Positions 59,763 through 64,000 of a stretch of 64,000 nucleotides of DNA are shown here, piece by piece (the stretch's first letter is position 1; every line of letters begins with the position of its first letter). The notes beneath the pieces are model-generated. The model saw only the letters and a list, made by a program, of their open reading frames with translations. It was not told where the DNA came from and did not search any database. This stretch comes from Alkalicoccobacillus gibsonii (lineage in GTDB: Bacteria; Bacillota; Bacilli; Bacillales; Bacillaceae_D), in NCBI RefSeq assembly GCF_016798245.1, contig NZ_JAEUZA010000002.1, forward strand, positions 372,001-436,000. The letters run 5' to 3'. A program made the position numbers and the translations under genes.

Positions 59763-61604
59763 TTGAAAAGTGTTAAAGGAAGGCTTTTACGGATTTTTTC
59801 GATTATCATCGTGGCGTTTTTAGCGTTCTCTGTCTACAGCGTAAGTACACTTTATTTATCGAATGAGCGGCTACAAAATATGGAAAAGAAAGAATTTCCA
59901 TTATTGCTTGCTAAAGAGCAGATGGCTTTTAACATTACAGAGCGTTTAGCAGCCTCAAGAGGATACCTTCTCTTTGGTCACGACGAATACCTAGAACAGT
60001 TTGATGCGCTAAGCGAAGAAGCGGCTGTTCTTGAAGAAGAGCTTTTAAAACTAGCAGGAAATGATGAATCTCTCGTCGATACATTAACCTATACACATGC
60101 TTGGGAAGGTGTGCTAACAGGAGAAGTGTTTCCGATGTACCAGAATGGTAACTCTGATCTAGCAGAATCGATGATGAATCTGCGCTCTACACCTATTGCA
60201 AGGAATTTAACAAATCAATTTCAAGAAATGTCTGAAAATGAACGGAACTCTATGGCTGCAAGTATTACTGAGACACAGCAAGCAGGAGAACAGCTTCAAT
60301 TAATTGTACTAATTATTGCGATTGCCTTAACCATTATTATGATTGTTCTTGCTTTGCGTATATCTTCAACGATCTCAACTCCACTTAAACAACTAGTAAA
60401 AGAAGCCGATTCAATTAGCGGAGGCGACTTAACAGGTGAACCAATTAAAGTAAAAACGAAGGACGAGTTCGATACACTCGCCGATTCATTTAATAAAATG
60501 AGAGACTCACTACGAGGCCTTATCGGGACTACGGCCAGTATGTCAGAAAACGTAGCTGCAACAGCAGAGCAGTTATCTGCAAGCTCAGAAGAAACGTCAG
60601 CAGCGACCAATCAAATTGCTGGAACGGTCCAGTCGCTTAATAGCTCGGCTGAATCTAGTTCCGAGACTTCAAGAAACAGTCTGCAGGCAGCAGGTGCTAT
60701 GACTGAAAGTGTAGAACAAATTACGTTTGCTACTGCAACAGCCATAGAAGCTTCGATGAAAATGGAAGAGCGATCTTCGTCCGGTAGAAATCTAATTGGA
60801 CAAGCGGTTGGTCAAATGAAGGATATCCAACTCACAGTGGAAAAATCAGCTGAAGTCATGGGAGAGCTTGATAGAAGATCAAAGGAAATTGGTGATATTC
60901 TAGAGTTAATTACTTCTATATCTGAACAGACAAATTTGCTTGCCTTGAACGCAGCGATTGAAGCTGCAAGAGCGGGAGAGCATGGAAGAGGATTTGCTGT
61001 TGTAGCTGATGAAGTACGTAAGCTAGCAGAAGAATCGAAGAACTCAGCTAGTCAAATCGAGCAAATGATCCATGCAATTCAGCGAGACGCTAAGACAGCG
61101 ACAACAGAAATGCAAAAAGGAACAGAAGAAGTCTCACAAGGAACACAGTTAATGGATGAAGTGGGCACTTCATTTGAGCACATCTCTGAATCCATTAATG
61201 AGGTCAACAGTCAAATGATGGCGGTGTCGGCAGCCACTCAAGGAATTGCTCAACAGACAATGAAGTTAAACGAGTATATGACAGCCATGGATGTACAAGC
61301 AAAAGCAAATGTTGAAAGTACGGAGGAAGCTGCGGCTTCAACAGAAGAGCAATTAGCGGCGATGCAGGAAGTTGCCTCATCAGCTGAGGTTCTAACAGAG
61401 CTTGCAAACAGCTTACTAGAAGAAATATCAACTTTTAAGCTATCAAATACGTCTTCATTCAAACAGGACCTTGATGTAGAAGAAGAGGACGATCAAAACG
61501 ATGAGGACGAAGAGGTTGATTTAAAAGAACCCACTGGAACCGACGAAGATACAGCATTAGAAGAAGATCAAGAGGAAGAATTGCTAAATCGTAAATCTTC
61601 ATAA
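59763..61604 (+). CDS. Methyl-accepting chemotaxis protein with acidic C-terminal tail
   Basis: 613 residues. Membrane helices at about 10-30 and 180-200 enclose a four-helix-bundle sensor ([20 protein letters not shown]). HAMP follows ([20 protein letters not shown]), then a signalling coiled coil with the tip [20 protein letters not shown] and [16 protein letters not shown]. After the last methylation helix comes an extra ~45 residues rich in Asp/Glu ([15 protein letters not shown]). The likely start is TTG 59763 behind GGGAG; the frame opens at 59703 inside the promoter. A sigma-D promoter is upstream. Confidence 0.9.
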   Translation: MKSVKGRLLRIFSIIIVAFLAFSVYSVSTLYLSNERLQNMEKKEFPLLLAKEQMAFNITERLAASRGYLLFGHDEYLEQFDALSEEAAVLEEELLKLAGNDESLVDTLTYTHAWEGVLTGEVFPMYQNGNSDLAESMMNLRSTPIARNLTNQFQEMSENERNSMAASITETQQAGEQLQLIVLIIAIALTIIMIVLALRISSTISTPLKQLVKEADSISGGDLTGEPIKVKTKDEFDTLADSFNKMRDSLRGLIGTTASMSENVAATAEQLSASSEETSAATNQIAGTVQSLNSSAESSSETSRNSLQAAGAMTESVEQITFATATAIEASMKMEERSSSGRNLIGQAVGQMKDIQLTVEKSAEVMGELDRRSKEIGDILELITSISEQTNLLALNAAIEAARAGEHGRGFAVVADEVRKLAEESKNSASQIEQMIHAIQRDAKTATTEMQKGTEEVSQGTQLMDEVGTSFEHISESINEVNSQMMAVSAATQGIAQQTMKLNEYMTAMDVQAKANVESTEEAAASTEEQLAAMQEVASSAEVLTELANSLLEEISTFKLSNTSSFKQDLDVEEEDDQNDEDEEVDLKEPTGTDEDTALEEDQEEELLNRKSS

Positions 61605-61610
61605 TAGGGA

Positions 61611-61646
61611 AGCCTGAGGAGTAAACACATATGCCTCAGGCTTTTT
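61611..61646 (+). terminator. Terminator after the second chemoreceptor gene
   Basis: Perfect 9-bp stem AGCCTGAGG / CCTCAGGCT, 14-base loop, TTTTT. The following 61647-61937 shows no gene I can support; it has one out-of-context AAGGAGG followed by an ATG that stops after two codons. Confidence 0.85.
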
Positions 61647-61937
61647 GCTATCCTTACATGACCTTTCACACTCATAACAATGACCAACTAGATCGACAGG
61701 GACAGTTGCATTAAAAAGTAGCTGCAGTAATAACCAATCAGCTACCTTTACTCTTAGTTAAAGATTAAAAGACGTGTAGCATTATTGAAGGATATCTTCT
61801 AGTTGATGACGAAACCTATAGGGATTAAGTTTAAGGAGGTAAATGAGGTAAACAAGCAGTTTGAAGAACGAATTAAATTACCATATCTTTGTACGAACTT
61901 TTTTGGTGAAAAGACTGGCTAAATATTAATTTGTATG

Positions 61938-61943
61938 TATAAT
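61938..61943 (+). promoter_or_regulatory. -10 box (TATAAT) of the yjiH-like gene
   Basis: Perfect TATAAT preceded by TG (61936-61937). The -35 region (CTGGCT at 61915) is poor. Predicts a transcript start near 61950, right at the structured leader. Confidence 0.55.
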
Positions 61944-61950
61944 TATTGAG

Positions 61951-61986
61951 GGACGTTAGAAACGTAGGTAGAAAACCTAACAGTCC
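61951..61986 (+). promoter_or_regulatory. Compact structured 5' leader of the yjiH-like gene
   Basis: GGAC (61951-61954) pairs with GTCC (61983-61986), enclosing hairpins GTT-AGA-AAC (61955-61963) and TAGGT-AGAAA-ACCTA (61965-61979): a tiny three-way junction at the predicted 5' end. ACGTT-AGA-AACGT is an alternative for the first hairpin. The ribosome site AAGGGG is about 25 bp downstream. Not a riboswitch class I recognise. Confidence 0.4.
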
Positions 61987-62017
61987 ACCGTCATTATACG
62001 ATAAGGGGTTTATATAT

Positions 62018-63379
62018 ATGAATTCATTGGATTCAAAGAATTACTTTTCAATACGTAATCTATTGATCTTTCTCATTCCTTCTTTGCTTGGGGTCTTTTT
62101 ATTCATGATTCCACTTGAAAATGGAGATGGAGAGATTACACTTCCCGTTGCCTTTATGGCTAACCTGCTTTCTGATGTATTAGGCACAGCGATGCCTACA
62201 ATCGTTTTAGCAGTGTTATTAATCTCTGTGATTATGACGATTTTTGTTACTCTCTTAAAGCCGCAGTCATTTATGGAAAATGATTTTCTAAAAAGATTGT
62301 TTGTTGTTGGTCCATTCTGGTTTGTTATTCGTGTACTTGGAGCCATTTTTGGAATCATGACATACTTTGAATTTGGTCCTGAGGCCGTATGGAGTGCAGA
62401 TACTGGAATGGTCGTGTTCGGTGACCTTCTTCCCGTATTGTTTGCTGTCTTCTTCTTTGCAGGACTGTTATTGCCCTTGCTTTTAAACTTTGGATTACTT
62501 GAAATGCTTGGTGCACTTTTAAACAAATTAATGCGCCCGTTATTCCGATTACCTGGTCGTTCATCAGTGGATTGCCTGGCATCTTGGATGGGTGATGGAA
62601 CCGTTGGTGTCCTTTTAAGTAACCAACAGTATGAGCAAGGACACTATACAAAAAGAGAAGCGGCTATTGTATCAACTACATTCTCTGTTGTGTCTATTAC
62701 GTTTACGATCGTTATCTTAGAATACGTAAATCTATCACATATGTTTTGGCAGTATTATTTAACGATCGTTATTGCAGGTCTTGCAGCGGCTATCATCACT
62801 CCGCGAATTCCGCCACTTTCACGTAAAGCAGATACGTATATTGACGGACGCGAATCTGAGGATGAAGTATTTCCTAAAGGAACAAACCTGTTTGCAGTCG
62901 GATTCAATAGAGCGATGGGTGTTGCAGATCGTACACCAAAGCTATCTGAGCACGCAAAAAGTGGATTTCAAAATGTACTAGATATGTGGTTAGGCGTTAT
63001 TCCAGTTGTAATGGCTGTTGGTACATTAGCACTAATTGTTGCAGAACTTACTCCGGTCTTCACTTGGCTTGGTGCACCGTTTGTTCCAGTCCTTCAATGG
63101 ATGCAGGTTCCAGAAGCTGCAGCGGCAGGGCAAACAATGGTGATAGGTTTTGCAGACATGCTTCTTCCAGCGCTTCTTGCGGGTGGAATTGAAAGTGAAA
63201 TGACTCGTTTTATCATTGCCTGTTTGTCTGTTACTCAGTTAATTTATCTTTCTGAAACAGGTGGCTTACTTCTAGCCTCAAAACTACCAGTTAACTTTTT
63301 GGACTTGGTTTTAATTTTCCTTGTTCGTACAATTGTTACCTTACCTGTCATTGTTTTAATGGCGCATCTATTCTTTTAA
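62018..63379 (+). CDS. YjiH-family membrane protein with nucleoside-recognition (Gate) domain
   Basis: 453 residues with about ten membrane segments. Contains a Gate-like LLEMLGALLNKLMRPLFRLP followed by GRSSVDCLASWMGDGTVGVL, and in the second half QMVPEAAAAGQ-like and GFADMLLPALLAGG stretches. This is the YjiH family, predicted transporters whose substrate is not known. ATG 62018 follows AAGGGG and matches the family start; the frame is open to 61946 but that part is the structured leader. A terminator follows. Confidence 0.82.
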   Translation: MNSLDSKNYFSIRNLLIFLIPSLLGVFLFMIPLENGDGEITLPVAFMANLLSDVLGTAMPTIVLAVLLISVIMTIFVTLLKPQSFMENDFLKRLFVVGPFWFVIRVLGAIFGIMTYFEFGPEAVWSADTGMVVFGDLLPVLFAVFFFAGLLLPLLLNFGLLEMLGALLNKLMRPLFRLPGRSSVDCLASWMGDGTVGVLLSNQQYEQGHYTKREAAIVSTTFSVVSITFTIVILEYVNLSHMFWQYYLTIVIAGLAAAIITPRIPPLSRKADTYIDGRESEDEVFPKGTNLFAVGFNRAMGVADRTPKLSEHAKSGFQNVLDMWLGVIPVVMAVGTLALIVAELTPVFTWLGAPFVPVLQWMQVPEAAAAGQTMVIGFADMLLPALLAGGIESEMTRFIIACLSVTQLIYLSETGGLLLASKLPVNFLDLVLIFLVRTIVTLPVIVLMAHLFF

Positions 63380-63386
63380 AAAAACC

Positions 63387-63426
63387 AAACGCAGCAGATG
63401 TCGCATGATGTCTGTTGCGTTTTTTT
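63387..63426 (+). terminator. Terminator after the yjiH-like gene
   Basis: Stem AAACGCAGCAGA / TCTGTTGCGTTT (one mismatch), 12-base loop, run of T. Confidence 0.85.
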
Positions 63427-63485
63427 GATGGTTTCATTCTCGTGATACAATAAAAGAAAGAGTAGAAAAAGAGGTGCAGCACAAC

Positions 63486-64000
63486 ATGAAGATCCTACAG
63501 AACGGTTGGCAAGAACAAGTCGCATCCGAATTTGAAAAAGACTATTATCTTACATTACGAGAATTCTTAAAAGACGAATATCAAACTCGAACCATTTATC
63601 CGCCAATGGATGAAATCTTTAACGCCCTACATTTAACCGACTTCCATGATGTCAAAGTAGTCATCATCGGCCAAGATCCTTATCACGGTCCTAACCAGGC
63701 GCATGGGTTAAGCTTCTCTGTCAAACCAGAAGTCCCCATTCCACCATCCTTAAAAAATATTTATAAAGAGCTTCAAAGTGACCTAACCATTGAGCCTCCG
63801 AACCATGGGAACTTAACCTCGTGGGCAAAACAAGGTGTGCTGATGTTGAATAATGTACTAACCGTTCGACGTGGAGAGCCTGCCTCTCACAAAGGACGTG
63901 GCTGGGAACAATTCACGGATGCCGTCATTGATGCATTAGATCAAAGAGAGGAACCAGTATGCTTTGTCCTTTGGGGTAAACACGCACAAGAAAAAGGGGA
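63486..64000 (+). CDS. ung: Uracil-DNA glycosylase (right-truncated)
   Basis: 171 residues are visible before the window ends. Family-1 UDG motifs: the water-activating motif [18 protein letters not shown], then [30 protein letters not shown] and the start of the VLWGKHAQ region. It removes uracil from DNA in base excision repair. ATG 63486 follows AGAGGTG. The missing part is the C-terminus with the HPSP leucine-loop motif. Confidence 0.95.
   Translation, partial: MKILQNGWQEQVASEFEKDYYLTLREFLKDEYQTRTIYPPMDEIFNALHLTDFHDVKVVIIGQDPYHGPNQAHGLSFSVKPEVPIPPSLKNIYKELQSDLTIEPPNHGNLTSWAKQGVLMLNNVLTVRRGEPASHKGRGWEQFTDAVIDALDQREEPVCFVLWGKHAQEKG

Noticed and set aside
61831-61860. Possible small gene after AAGGAGG near 61832
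   Set aside because: The ATG that follows reads a stop after two codons; no other frame there is convincing.
61951-61986. PreQ1, purine, fluoride or guanidine riboswitch in the yjiH leader
   Set aside because: None of the conserved loop sequences of these classes is present; only a novel or unrelated fold can be proposed.
61947-62017. N-terminal extension of the yjiH-like protein
   Set aside because: The extra residues are encoded by the structured leader and are not membrane-like; the ribosome site AAGGGG sits before ATG 62018.
1-64000. CRISPR arrays, tRNA or rRNA genes, prophage, IS transposases, defence systems
   Set aside because: I looked for regularly spaced repeats, tRNA-like cloverleaf ends, rRNA sequence, transposase or restriction motifs and saw none.

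Overview
The window is chromosomal DNA from a low-GC Gram-positive bacterium of the Bacillaceae. Most genes match Bacillus subtilis families at close to full length (LtaS, YkoW, YflS, RocD, RocB, SinR, MalK/MalR, MntABCD, YpiB, YflT, FloT/YuaF, YwbE, YhfW, BdbC, CshA, GlnA, CopZ/CopA, PdxK, Ung). The TRAP system, sodium/dicarboxylate carriers, acidic proteins and frequent TTG starts would fit an alkaliphilic or halotolerant member (Alkalihalobacillus-like); that placement is inference. I see no rRNA, tRNA, CRISPR array, prophage or transposase gene.

Layout. 0-6.3 kb: left-truncated PAS/chemoreceptor-type gene, an SDR with a degenerate active site, a secreted or anchored unknown, a flavin reductase, an LtaS-type lipoteichoic acid synthase and a membrane acyltransferase. 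6.5-14 kb: MHYT-PAS-GGDEF-EAL protein, an orphan DhaL, a YflS-type dicarboxylate carrier, an MFS exporter and rocD. 14-17 kb: a SinR-like repressor divergent from a two-gene NAD salvage operon, with two 18-bp palindromes between them. 17-23.5 kb: chemoreceptor, MalK/MalR-type two-component system and its probable target, an SLC13 sodium/dicarboxylate symporter preceded by a cre site. 23.6-32.4 kb: dipeptidase, HAD phosphatase, GNAT, mntABCD, rocB, ypiB. 32.5-38.8 kb: 40-residue protein, EAL protein with a broken GGDEF, sigma-B-type general stress gene, DUF3817, aldA, GNAT, rRNA methyltransferase. 38.8-39.7 kb: gene-free block of structured repeats. 39.7-48.4 kb: flotillin/NfeD pair behind a sigma-W-type promoter, then a GH31 glycosidase-TRAP operon divergent from its LacI regulator. 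48.4-64 kb: ywbE, yhfW, bdbC plus thioredoxin, cshA with a long structured leader, tandem DUF4064 proteins, glnA with two GlnR/TnrA boxes, copZA with a CsoR-like operator, pdxK, a second chemoreceptor with a sigma-D promoter, a YjiH-family membrane protein behind a compact structured leader, and the start of ung.

How the parts connect. Carbon control is visible at two loci (cre sites before the dicarboxylate symporter and in the TRAP/LacI region). MalK/MalR could control both the adjacent symporter and the yflS homologue 10 kb away, as MalR does for yflS in B. subtilis. Envelope-stress (sigma-W), general-stress (sigma-B) and motility (sigma-D) promoters can each be placed before an expected target. 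The least ordinary parts are the 14.4-14.6 kb twin palindromes beside the NAD operon, the GH31-TRAP locus, the repeat block at 38.8-39.7 kb, a glutamine synthetase lacking the B. subtilis Arg62 equivalent, and two structured leaders (cshA and yjiH-like).
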